A stretch of DNA of 8,052 nt from Chloroflexota bacterium (lineage in GTDB: Bacteria > Chloroflexota > Dehalococcoidia > UBA6926 > JACQUM01), in contig JACQUM010000002.1 of NCBI GenBank assembly GCA_016210295.1, forward strand, positions 1-8,052, in the 5' to 3' direction. The translations under genes and the position numbers were made by a program. Below the pieces are notes generated by a model. That model saw nothing but the letters and a program-made list of their open reading frames with translations, ran no database searches and was not told the origin of the DNA. Below are positions 1 to 7,074 of this stretch, piece by piece. Numbering within the stretch: position 1 is the first letter of the stretch; each line of letters begins with the position of its first letter.

Positions 1-108
1 GGGGGCAAAGCCCCCTCTCTGGCCTTTTTTCTCCACCCCTTCCCCCGCCTTCTTCCTCAGAGAGAACCCAAGGTAGGGAGGCGGGGGAAGGGGTCGGGGG
101 ATAGGGGT
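1..108. repeat. GC-rich composite inverted-repeat element at the left edge
   Basis: The window opens with a short hairpin, GGGGGC-AAA-GCCCCC (1-15). A long inverted repeat follows: the arm CCCCTTCCCCCGCCT at 36-50 is perfectly complementary to 79-93. The stem extends by one A-T pair outward (35/94) and by four pairs, two of them G-T, inward. After the right arm come runs of G (96-100 and 104-107). The same plan recurs at 6138-6226 and 6961-7056: a short G-run/C-run hairpin, then a CCCCTTCC-type hairpin, then a G-rich tail. No reading frame here resembles a protein. I read it as a copy of a dispersed intergenic repeat. It may also act as a transcription end signal, but there is no T-run that would make it a classical intrinsic terminator. 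The element may extend left beyond the window. Confidence 0.6.
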
Positions 109-220
109 CAATCTGATCCGTCTCACATATTTCCAAACGAAGCCACGGCGGGAGCCCCTCGCCACCGCGGACGCAGGAAGCAGATCTCCTGTCTGGTTGC
201 TGAGGCATGCCTTGAGTGCC

Positions 221-270
221 TGCCGAAGAGGTGTCCCCCTCTCACACAAAGGGGAGGAGGGGGTGAGAGT
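221..270. repeat. C-rich/G-rich inverted repeat just downstream of the MFS gene
   Basis: A C-rich block (235-243) is followed by an A-rich spacer and a G-rich block (251-263). CTCTCAC at 239-245 is complementary to GTGAGAG at 263-269. The order of blocks resembles the element at 7017-7056, so I treat it as a diverged copy of the same repeat type. It starts 22 bases past the stop codon of the minus-strand transporter gene, where it could mark the 3' end of that transcript. The rest of 109-291 shows no gene or recognisable site. Confidence 0.4.
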
Positions 271-291
271 TTCAAAGTTCCGAAGGGACTC

Positions 292-1605
292 CTAGGAGGC
301 GGTGACCTTCTCGTCTCTCTCGGTATCGTGCGCGGAAACGGAAGGAGTACGAGGTGGTCGCGCCAGGAACATCGCCGCCGCCGCCACGCTGTAGAGAGCG
401 ATCATGACCGTAAAGATCACCGTATAGTTTCCCAGCGCATCGAAGGCGACTGCTGCCGCCAGGGGGCCAAGGGCGTTGGTGGCCATCTGCACCGGCGACA
501 CCAGTCCTCGGATCGCCCCCAGCGACTTCCGGCCGAAGTAGTCCGCCCAGACGAGGTTCTGCAGGGTTGGCAGGCCGCCGAAGACCGTGCCGTGCACGAT
601 GGCGAAGGCATAGGCCATCCTCAGGTCCCTCGTCATCGAGAGAAGAAAGAGGCCGAAACCCACCACCAGGAAGGAGCCGATCATCATGGTGCGCAGGGGG
701 ACGCGCTCCGACAGAAAGCCCGCCACCAGGGCTCCTCCCGCCCCCAGGGAGGACCACACGAAGATGACCGCAATTGCTTGGTCTCCAGGGATTCCTCGGT
801 CTGTCAGATGGGCGAACATGTGGAAGTTCGCTCCCCCGCCGTTGAAGAAGGCGATAGAGGTGGCAAGCAGGACGAAATAGAAGGCTCCGGTCCGCAACAC
901 CTCCCGGACGGTGAGAGAGACCTCCTTGGACGCCTCCGAACCCTCCTCTCCCTCCCTATCGAGTCTCGCTTCGTCGCCGTCCGGACGAAGCCCCAGGTCT
1001 TCCGGCTGTCGCCGCAAGAACAGGAGCGTGGGAAGAAGAGTGAGTCCCCAGGTCAGGGTGCCCAAAGCGGCGGTCGCCACCCGCCAACCGAAGTTCGCCA
1101 CAAAGAACTGGACGAAGAGCGGCGTCGCGGCGTTGCCCACGCGGGTCCCCACGTTGGTGAGGGCCATGGCCCTCCCCCGCCTCCGCACAAACCACTTGGC
1201 GATGACCACGCTGATAGAGAGGGCGATAACGCCCGTGACCACCGACCGTCCGACGATGGTGAGGGCGAAGAACTGCCACAACTCCTGAATGAAGGCCATG
1301 GCGACCATGGTTCCGCCCAGGAGGAGGAAAGCCCCCGCCACCATCCAACGAGGCCCCAGCCTGTCCAGCTGGCGCCCCACCAGCAGGCCGGCAAGGCCGC
1401 CTATGACAGTGCCGATGCTCATGGCGGTGGCGAAGGTCGCCCGGCTCCACCCGAACTCCTCGGTGATAGGCTTGAGGAAGACGCCCAGCACCGGATTGAA
1501 CTCGGATGTCTCCGCCACGGAGACGAGCATCATCGTGGCGACGATGACCCACCCATAGTAGACCCTGGGCCTCGGACGCTCTTTGGTGGACGCGGGAGCG
1601 TTCAT
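292..1605 (-). CDS. Major facilitator superfamily transporter (OFA/MCT-like), substrate unknown
   Basis: This is a 437-residue polytopic inner-membrane protein of usual MFS length. By eye there are twelve hydrophobic segments in two groups of six (about 17-196 and 240-415), split by an acidic cytoplasmic loop rich in Glu, Asp and Arg (about 205-235). The N-terminus YYGWVIV followed by GVFLKPITEEFGWSRA is typical of the oxalate/formate antiporter and monocarboxylate-transporter-like branch. The loop after TM2 carries an MFS motif-A sequence, GRQLDRLGPR (77-86). The TM4-TM5 loop has the basic stretch KWFVRRRGRAMAL (137-149). These features place the family but do not identify the substrate; a small organic anion is the likeliest guess. 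The ATG at 1605 is used because the conserved N-terminus begins just after it. The upstream bases show no clear Shine-Dalgarno sequence. The gene stands alone, divergent from pdxS, with a repeat beyond each end. Confidence 0.9.
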   Translation of the reverse strand: MNAPASTKERPRPRVYYGWVIVATMMLVSVAETSEFNPVLGVFLKPITEEFGWSRATFATAMSIGTVIGGLAGLLVGRQLDRLGPRWMVAGAFLLLGGTMVAMAFIQELWQFFALTIVGRSVVTGVIALSISVVIAKWFVRRRGRAMALTNVGTRVGNAATPLFVQFFVANFGWRVATAALGTLTWGLTLLPTLLFLRRQPEDLGLRPDGDEARLDREGEEGSEASKEVSLTVREVLRTGAFYFVLLATSIAFFNGGGANFHMFAHLTDRGIPGDQAIAVIFVWSSLGAGGALVAGFLSERVPLRTMMIGSFLVVGFGLFLLSMTRDLRMAYAFAIVHGTVFGGLPTLQNLVWADYFGRKSLGAIRGLVSPVQMATNALGPLAAAVAFDALGNYTVIFTVMIALYSVAAAAMFLARPPRTPSVSAHDTERDEKVTAS

Positions 1606-1655
1606 CGAGGATCCCGAACGCTGGAGGGCGAGCCGGCCCTGCCGAAAAGGGGGAG

Positions 1656-1702
1656 TGCATCCCGATGCATCGGGATGTCAGGGGTACAGGGGCGTCCCCC
1701 GA
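1656..1702. repeat. Perfect 20-bp palindrome plus G-run/C-run hairpin
   Basis: Bases 1658-1677 are a perfect 20-bp palindrome with half-site CATCCCGATG. It is followed by CAGGGG and a small GGGG-CGT-CCCC hairpin (1689-1699). The core CCCGATGCATCGGG is nearly the same as the hairpin core CCCGATGCTCGGG at 6143-6155, which is also followed by CAGGGG and a G-run/GTC/C-run hairpin. The repeated order of parts points to a dispersed element. A regulator operator between the divergent genes is the alternative reading, since the palindrome lies about 53 bases upstream of the transporter start codon. Confidence 0.55.
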
Positions 1703-1921
1703 AAAGCAGGTTTGTGTGCAAAGCTACACGAGCCGAAGAGGCAAGGCTACCCTGATGTCAAAGCCCGCACCTGTCTCTGAGGCGCGACTCGATGGAGCAA
1801 AGATGTGAGAAAGAGAGCACCCTTTCACGATAGCGGAAGGGAGAGCGGAAAGGAAGGGCCTCTTCTGGCCGTGCCGCTCGCCGCTTCCTGGCGCGCGCCC
1901 AACCTCTTTGAGCCGCGTTCC

Positions 1922-1951
1922 TTGTCCTCCTGGTTTCCCCAAGAGTACAAT
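1922..1951 (+). promoter_or_regulatory. Probable sigma-70-type promoter of the pdxS cluster
   Basis: TTGTCC (1922-1927, four of six matches to TTGACA) and TACAAT (1946-1951, five of six matches to TATAAT) are separated by 18 bases. Transcription would start near 1958 and leave a leader of about 45 bases before the pdxS ATG. I see no riboswitch-like fold and no regulator site in that short leader. The call rests on consensus matching alone. Confidence 0.5.
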
Positions 1952-2004
1952 AAGCATGCGAGACCTGTTTCACACCCAGGGAAAGTTCGCGGAGGCGTGT
2001 TCCG

Positions 2005-2886
<882 letters not shown>

Positions 2887-2892
2887 AGGAGA

Positions 2893-3495
2893 ATGCCCAA
2901 GAAGGTCCGGGTGGGCGTTCTAGCCCTCCAGGGCGATTTCCGTGAGCATGTGGAGAGCCTCCAGCGGGCTGGCGTCGAGGCTGTGGAAGTCCGTCTCCCC
3001 GCACAGCTCAAGGGACTGGACGGCCTCATCATCCCCGGTGGGGAGAGCACGACCATCCTCCGCCTCATCGACATCTTCAAGTTTCGCGAGCCCATCATTG
3101 ACTTCATCCGAGGGGGAGGGCCTCTCTGGGGAACGTGCGCCGGCATGATCGTCGTCGCCCAGAAGGCCACGGACCTCACGCGTCCCACCCTGGGCCTCAT
3201 CAATGTCAGCGTCTGCCGCAACGCCTTCGGTCGCCAGGTGGATAGCTTCGAGGAGGACCTGACCATCGCAGCGGGAGACTTTGCCCAGAGAGAGAAGCCC
3301 TTCCACGCCGTCTTCATCCGGGCTCCTGTCATCGAGGAAACAGGCGCGGCAGTGGAGGTCCTCGCCCGACTTCCCAACGGCGCCCCCGTGGCGGCGCGAC
3401 GGGGGAAGGTGCTGGTCACCGCCTTCCATCCGGAGCTTACGCCGGACCTGCGTTTCCACGAGTTCTTTCTCGGATTCAGCGCGATGAAGGAGTAG
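2893..3495 (+). CDS. pdxT: Pyridoxal 5'-phosphate synthase, glutaminase subunit PdxT
   Basis: PdxT is the class I glutamine amidotransferase that hydrolyses glutamine and channels ammonia to PdxS. The 200-residue protein shows VGVLALQGDFREH (7-19), the oxyanion-region motif PGGEST (48-53), the nucleophile elbow GTCAG with Cys82, the PdxT-specific NAFGRQVDSFE (110-120), and the catalytic His179 and Glu181 in AFHPEL. The catalytic triad is therefore complete. The ATG at 2893 is needed to keep the first beta strand. The nearest Shine-Dalgarno-like sequence (AGGAG, 2887-2891) lies only one base before it, so initiation may depend partly on translational coupling to pdxS, whose stop codon overlaps this region. 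The 44-base gap to the next gene has no terminator. Confidence 0.97.
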   Translation: MPKKVRVGVLALQGDFREHVESLQRAGVEAVEVRLPAQLKGLDGLIIPGGESTTILRLIDIFKFREPIIDFIRGGGPLWGTCAGMIVVAQKATDLTRPTLGLINVSVCRNAFGRQVDSFEEDLTIAAGDFAQREKPFHAVFIRAPVIEETGAAVEVLARLPNGAPVAARRGKVLVTAFHPELTPDLRFHEFFLGFSAMKE

Positions 3496-3539
3496 CGCCT
3501 TGCCCGAGCGCCAAGAGCGGAGGTGCCTCTCGTAGGCCG

Positions 3540-4478
3540 ATGTTTCGAACCGTCCAACCGACCGATCTTTCAGGGCTCGTTCTCTTTCTCGCCCGGGCCC
3601 TTCCCAACGAAGCGCGCCCGGCGGACAAGCTGGGCATCGGCCAGCAGCGGGTCTGGACAGTTCAAGGGCTCATGGCCCACTGGCTGCCCCAAGAGGCGCG
3701 TCACCACACCTTTCTGCGGGCGAAGGGGTGGCGGATCAGCGGCCTCGTCTCCGTCCGGAGCTACCCCGGCCTCGCCGCCTGGGAGGTAGACCAGCTCCTC
3801 CTCAACCCGGAGGAAGGAGAGACCTGCCGTCTCCTTCTTGCTCAGCTCTCCCTGGCCAGCGCCCTTGCCGGCATCGAGCGGGTCTTCCTGCGCCTCCCCG
3901 CCGAAAGCCCCGCCGTGGCCCACGCGCAGCAGGCGGGTTTCCATACCTACCTCCGGGAGTCCCTCTATCTCCTTCCCGCTCCCCCCGCGCCCGATTTCCT
4001 CGCCGTCCCCAACGGGCTCTCTTTCCGCCCTTGCCGACCAGAGGACCGCTTCCAGGCCTTTCGGCTCTACACCTTGAGCGTTCCTCTCGGAGTCCGCACG
4101 GCGGAGGGCCTGACCATGCAGGAGTGGCAGGAGACTCTTGCCGTCCGCTGGCGTTGCCGCGGACGAGCCGTGGAAGAGATCGCCGTCGACAAGGAAAGCG
4201 GCAACCTCGCCGCCTGGGTCTACACCCTCCGCAGAGGGCGCACCGGTTTCCTGACCCTCCTCACCAATTCCGGACGCCCAGGCTCGGAGGAGGCCACGGT
4301 CGCCCAGGGTCTCGCCCATCTCAAGGGGCAGCCGATAGTCACTCTGCTCCTGCCGGACTACATAAGGAGCGGAGTGGGTGCCCTGGACCCCTGGGGATTC
4401 CAGTACGGAGGCGACTACGTGAGCCTCGTCAACCGGATGGCGGTGCCCGTGCCGAGCACGGCTTTAGCGCCCGCCTGA
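3540..4478 (+). CDS. GNAT-like protein, probably two fused acetyltransferase-type domains, substrate unknown
   Basis: This 312-residue protein has no trans-membrane segment or signal peptide. Two halves each begin like a GNAT fold: FRTVQPTDL at 2-10 and LSFRPCRPEDRFQAFRLY at 160-177. The first half continues with WEVDQLLLNPEEG (81-93), a helix rich in Leu and Ala, and then VFLRLPAESPAVAHAQQAGF (115-134) and a Tyr-Leu-Arg-Glu segment, which resemble the C-terminal part of GNAT acetyltransferases. Neither half shows a clean Arg/Gln-x-x-Gly-x-Gly/Ala acetyl-CoA pyrophosphate loop, so activity is uncertain. The second half ends with YVSLVNRMAVPV (293-304). The ATG at 3540 has only a weak ribosome site; the GGAGG further upstream (3519-3523) is too far away to serve it. 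The gene sits between pdxT and the R3H ATPase gene on the same strand with no terminator on either side, so co-transcription is likely. A role in modifying a small amine or a protein is possible, but nothing seen here decides it. Confidence 0.75.
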   Translation: MFRTVQPTDLSGLVLFLARALPNEARPADKLGIGQQRVWTVQGLMAHWLPQEARHHTFLRAKGWRISGLVSVRSYPGLAAWEVDQLLLNPEEGETCRLLLAQLSLASALAGIERVFLRLPAESPAVAHAQQAGFHTYLRESLYLLPAPPAPDFLAVPNGLSFRPCRPEDRFQAFRLYTLSVPLGVRTAEGLTMQEWQETLAVRWRCRGRAVEEIAVDKESGNLAAWVYTLRRGRTGFLTLLTNSGRPGSEEATVAQGLAHLKGQPIVTLLLPDYIRSGVGALDPWGFQYGGDYVSLVNRMAVPVPSTALAPA

Positions 4479-4484
4479 GCGCAG

Positions 4485-6116
4485 ATGGAAGAGCACGATG
4501 GAGGAGCATTGGTGACGCAGGGCTCTCTCTCTGAGGGGAATCGCATCACGGACAACCTGGAGGCGTTTCTGGACCGCCTCCCTCCCTCCATCGTGGAGGC
4601 GCTCCAGAAACAGGAAAACGGCGAGGAGTTGCTGGAGATTGTCCTGGACCTCGGCCGCTGGCCTGAGGCGCGCTATCCTCGCCGAGAGGTCGTCCTCAGC
4701 CAACGGGAGGTCACGGAGGACGAGCTCGACTACGTCATCGCCCGGGTGGGCCAGTTCAACGCCGACAACAGGGCGGGCATCCAGCGGACGCTGCACCGGA
4801 TCTCCTGCATCCGGAACCGGAACGGAAAGATCGTCGGCCTCACTTGTCGCGTCGGCCGTGCCGTCCTGGGCACCAACCGCATCATCGAGGACTTCATCCG
4901 CTCGGGAAAGAGCATCCTCCTCATGGGGCGCCCGGGCGTCGGCAAGACGACCATGCTGCGGGAGACAGCCCGGGTCCTGGCCGACGATGTGGAGAAACGG
5001 GTGGTCATCGTGGATACCTCCAACGAGATCGCCGGCGACGGCGACATCCCCCACCCCGCCATCGGCCACGCCCGCCGGATGCAGGTGCCCCAGCCCGAGT
5101 CCCAGCACCGCATCATGATTGAGGCGGTGGAGAACCACATGCCGGAGGTCATTGTGATCGACGAGATCGGCACCGAGGAGGAGGCCGCCGCGGCGCGGAC
5201 CATCGCCGAGCGCGGCGTCCAGCTCATCGCCACCGCCCACGGCACCACGCTCGTCAACCTCATCATGAACCCGACTCTCTCCGACCTCATCGGCGGCATC
5301 CAGGCCGTGACCCTCGGCGACGAAGAGGCAAGACGCCGGGGCACCCAGAAGACCATCCTGGAACGAAAGGCCCTTCCCACCTTCGAAGTCGTCGTGGAGA
5401 TCCAGAACTGGGAGCGCGTCGCCATCCATCCGGAGGTCGCTCGGACGGTGGACATGCTCCTCCGCGGCGCCACTCCCCGCCCCCTCGTCCGCTACCTGAG
5501 CCCGGTGGGAAAGGTGGTGGAGGAGCGAGGGGACCCCATGTCCCTCTCCCGCCCCACCGTTCCCTCCCTTTCGGCCACCTTGCCGTCCGCCGCAGGCGGA
5601 CGCTCAACGGAGCCCGAGGAAGCCAAAGCCGGACGCACCACCTATACCGACATCTATCCCTACGGCGTTGGCCGGGGCTACCTGGACGAGACCATCCGGT
5701 CTCTCGGCCTTCCCCTGCGCCTCGTGGACTCCGTCACGGAGGCGGACGTCTTGCTGACCACCAAGCAGATGTACCGCCGTCGACCCCAGCCCATCTACTC
5801 GGCGGAGGCGGCAGGCATCCCCGTGCACGTCCTCCGGCGTAACAACCCGCCCCAGATCAGACAGGCCCTGGACATCATCGCCAACGCCGGCGTGGAAGAG
5901 GGCGTGATGGAGAAGGCCATGGAGGAGACGGAGCAGGCCATCCAGCGCATCCTGGCGGGCGGAGAGGACGAGGTGGCCTTGAGCCCCCAGGGCGCCAACG
6001 TCCGCCGCATCCAGCACCAGCTCGCCACCCAGCACAACATCTCCTCCCGCAGCAGCGGCCAGGAACCCGACCGCCGCGTCCACCTCTACAAGACCGGCAT
6101 CTACAGCTATCGTTAG
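4485..6116 (+). CDS. AAA-type ATPase with C-terminal R3H nucleic-acid-binding domain (Ycf45/SpoIIIAA-like)
   Basis: The reading frame codes for 543 residues from the ATG at 4485. The N-terminal region (about 20-125) is the all-helical and beta module that precedes the ATPase core in Ycf45-type proteins. The ATPase core has a Walker A motif GRPGVGKTT (148-156, Lys154), the segment VDTSNEIAGDGDIPHPAIG (176-194) and a Walker B motif VIVIDEIG (222-229, Asp226-Glu227), then ATAHGTTLVNLI (249-260). A Pro/Ser-rich linker (about 345-385) leads to the conserved YPYGVGRGYLDETI (391-404) and TTKQMYRRRPQPI (425-437). The C-terminus holds an R3H motif, Arg507-x3-His511 in NVRRIQHQL, and a basic segment DRRVHLYK. 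R3H domains bind single-stranded nucleic acid, so this is probably a cytoplasmic ATP-driven nucleic-acid protein; its precise role is not established. A better start is GTG 4512, served by GGAGGAG (4500-4506), which would give 534 residues. Confidence 0.92.
   Translation: MEEHDGGALVTQGSLSEGNRITDNLEAFLDRLPPSIVEALQKQENGEELLEIVLDLGRWPEARYPRREVVLSQREVTEDELDYVIARVGQFNADNRAGIQRTLHRISCIRNRNGKIVGLTCRVGRAVLGTNRIIEDFIRSGKSILLMGRPGVGKTTMLRETARVLADDVEKRVVIVDTSNEIAGDGDIPHPAIGHARRMQVPQPESQHRIMIEAVENHMPEVIVIDEIGTEEEAAAARTIAERGVQLIATAHGTTLVNLIMNPTLSDLIGGIQAVTLGDEEARRRGTQKTILERKALPTFEVVVEIQNWERVAIHPEVARTVDMLLRGATPRPLVRYLSPVGKVVEERGDPMSLSRPTVPSLSATLPSAAGGRSTEPEEAKAGRTTYTDIYPYGVGRGYLDETIRSLGLPLRLVDSVTEADVLLTTKQMYRRRPQPIYSAEAAGIPVHVLRRNNPPQIRQALDIIANAGVEEGVMEKAMEETEQAIQRILAGGEDEVALSPQGANVRRIQHQLATQHNISSRSSGQEPDRRVHLYKTGIYSYR
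4500..4506 (+). promoter_or_regulatory. Ribosome binding site favouring GTG 4512 as start of the R3H ATPase gene
   Basis: GGAGGAG lies five bases before the in-frame GTG at 4512 (an in-frame TTG at 4509 is closer). The upstream ATG at 4485 has no Shine-Dalgarno sequence, and the nine residues it would add look non-conserved. The site therefore lies inside the longest frame but probably sets the true start. Confidence 0.6.
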
Positions 6117-6137
6117 CTGGACACCAAAAAGAGGAGT

Positions 6138-6226
6138 CCAGTCCCGATGCTCGGGACTGGCAGGGGCCTGGGGGTGTCTCCCAGACAGCTATTTCTACCC
6201 CCTTCCTGACGAGGAAGGGGGTTAAG
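6138..6226. repeat. Three-hairpin composite repeat between the R3H ATPase gene and tmk
   Basis: Three hairpins follow one another. The first has arms CCAGTCCCGA (6138-6147) and TCGGGACTGG (6151-6160) with a three-base loop. The second is CTGGGGGTGTCTCCCAG (6168-6184). The third has arms ACCCCCTTCCT (6197-6207) and AGGAAGGGGGT (6212-6222) with a four-base loop, and is followed by TAAGGGG. The second hairpin matches 6984-7000 at 16 of 17 positions, and the first shares its core with the palindrome at 1658-1677. This is the most complete copy of the repeat type in the window. It interrupts an otherwise compact gene cluster, so it may lower read-through into tmk or protect transcript ends, but no T-run marks a standard terminator. 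Confidence 0.7.
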
Positions 6227-6268
6227 GGGATGGTCGAAGAGATTCTCTCCCGTCATGGAGCAGGACAC

Positions 6269-6925
6269 ATGGGCCTCTTCATCACCTTCGAGGGCGGGGA
6301 GGGGACGGGCAAGACGACGCAGGCCCGCATCCTCGCCGAGCGACTGGCCCCCGCTCTGCTCCTCCACGAGCCTGGCGGCACCCCTCTCGGCGAAGCCCTA
6401 GCCGCCTGGCTCCGGGAGTCTGGGCGCGAGGTGTCTTTCCCACGTTTCCTCCGGCCCTGGTCCCGCCGGAAGAGCTGGGGCCGTCTGGACTCTGTGACCG
6501 AGCTTTTCCTCTTCGCGGCGGCTCGCGCCCAGCTTGTGGCCAGCGTCATCCGGCCCGCGTTGGAGTGGGGCGACACGGTCATCTGTGACCGATTCGCCGA
6601 CTCCACCGTGGCCTATCAGGGCTACGGCCGCGGCCTGGACCTCGCTCAGGTGGCCCAGGTCAACGCCCTCGCCACCCAGGGCCTGCGCCCCCACCTCACC
6701 GTCCTCCTCGGCCTCTCCGTTGAGGAGGGGCTCCGCCGCACTCGCGGGGCAAGCCACCGGATGGAGCAGGAGGGGGCCGCCTTTCACGAGCGGGTGCGGC
6801 AAGGCTACCTCGAAATGGCGCGCCAGGAGCCGGATCGCTGGCTCGTCTTGAACGCCCGTCTCCCCATTGAGGAGACAGCGCGGCGCGTCTGGGAACGGGT
6901 TCAGGCGCTGCGAGCGGGTGCCTAA
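6269..6925 (+). CDS. tmk: Thymidylate (dTMP) kinase
   Basis: Tmk phosphorylates dTMP to dTDP with ATP, the last step specific to dTTP synthesis, in the cytoplasm. From the ATG at 6269 the protein has 218 residues, normal for the family. It begins MGLFITFEGG as Tmk proteins usually do, and GGAG (6257-6260) lies eight bases upstream. An ATG at 6230 would add 13 unlike residues and abut the repeat hairpin. Motifs are the P-loop GGEGTGKTT (9-17), HEPGGTPLGE (33-42), the dTMP-site motif DRFADSTVAYQGYGRG (107-122), and a lid segment with Arg residues ending in FHERVRQGY (172-180). The basic lid with a P-loop lacking Arg suggests the E. coli-like type II enzyme. Residues about 51-73 form an unusual stretch rich in Arg and Trp, roughly 14 residues longer here than in E. 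coli Tmk as I recall it. The gene is separated from the R3H ATPase gene by a repeat element. Confidence 0.95.
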   Translation: MGLFITFEGGEGTGKTTQARILAERLAPALLLHEPGGTPLGEALAAWLRESGREVSFPRFLRPWSRRKSWGRLDSVTELFLFAAARAQLVASVIRPALEWGDTVICDRFADSTVAYQGYGRGLDLAQVAQVNALATQGLRPHLTVLLGLSVEEGLRRTRGASHRMEQEGAAFHERVRQGYLEMARQEPDRWLVLNARLPIEETARRVWERVQALRAGA

Positions 6926-6960
6926 GAGCGGTCTATTCTGCCTCGCCTCGAACGGGGTGC

Positions 6961-7056
6961 AGGGCAGAGCCCCCGCCGGGGGTCTGGGGGTGTCCCCCAG
7001 TGCTTCTTTCTTCCTTCCCCTCTCCCGCAGGGAGAGAGGGACTGAGGGGGAGAGGG
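6961..7056. repeat. Composite hairpin repeat between the convergent tmk and crotonase genes
   Basis: A CCCCC-GCC-GGGGG hairpin (6970-6982) is followed directly by CTGGGGGTGTCCCCCAG (6984-7000), a perfect seven-base stem with loop TGT. After a pyrimidine-rich spacer come CTCTCCC (7020-7026) and GGGAGAG (7030-7036), then a G-rich tail (7044-7056). The order of parts and the central hairpin match 6168-6226. The element fills most of the 149-base gap between two facing stop codons, so it could serve as a two-way transcription barrier. There is no T-run on either strand that would make it a classical terminator. Confidence 0.65.
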
Positions 7057-7074
7057 CAGAGGCGCCGAAGCCTC

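Larger units (their letters stand above)
1606..2004. other. Divergent intergenic spacer between the MFS gene and pdxS
   Basis: These 399 bases contain no convincing gene. They hold a palindromic repeat (1656-1702), a lone minus-strand TTGACA hexamer (plus-strand 1756-1761) with no matching -10 box, the probable pdxS promoter (1922-1951) and the pdxS ribosome binding site GGAGG (1991-1995). Open frames crossing this stretch run on into the shadow frames of pdxS or the transporter, and their composition does not look like protein. Confidence 0.6.

Noticed and set aside
1..270. Possible CRISPR or tandem-repeat array in the G/C-run region
   Set aside because: The elements are hairpins with unlike sequences and spacings, with no regularly spaced direct repeats.
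328..1755. A 475-codon open frame on the plus strand, longer than the transporter gene it overlaps
   Set aside because: Its translation is rich in Arg, His, Gln, Gly and Pro with no domain or hydrophobic pattern, and it lies antisense to a clear 12-TM transporter. Long antisense frames are common in GC-rich genes.
1756..1761. Minus-strand TTGACA as a -35 box for the MFS gene
   Set aside because: No acceptable -10 hexamer is found 16-18 bases downstream on that strand, so a promoter cannot be supported.
4464..5429. A 321-codon minus-strand frame across the R3H ATPase gene
   Set aside because: Asp-, Gly- and Leu-rich translation with no motif. It overlaps a gene with intact Walker A and B motifs, so it is a shadow frame.
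6230..6268. Upstream ATG at 6230 as the tmk start
   Set aside because: It would add 13 residues not typical of Tmk, directly against the repeat hairpin. The ATG at 6269 has its own ribosome site and the usual family N-terminus.
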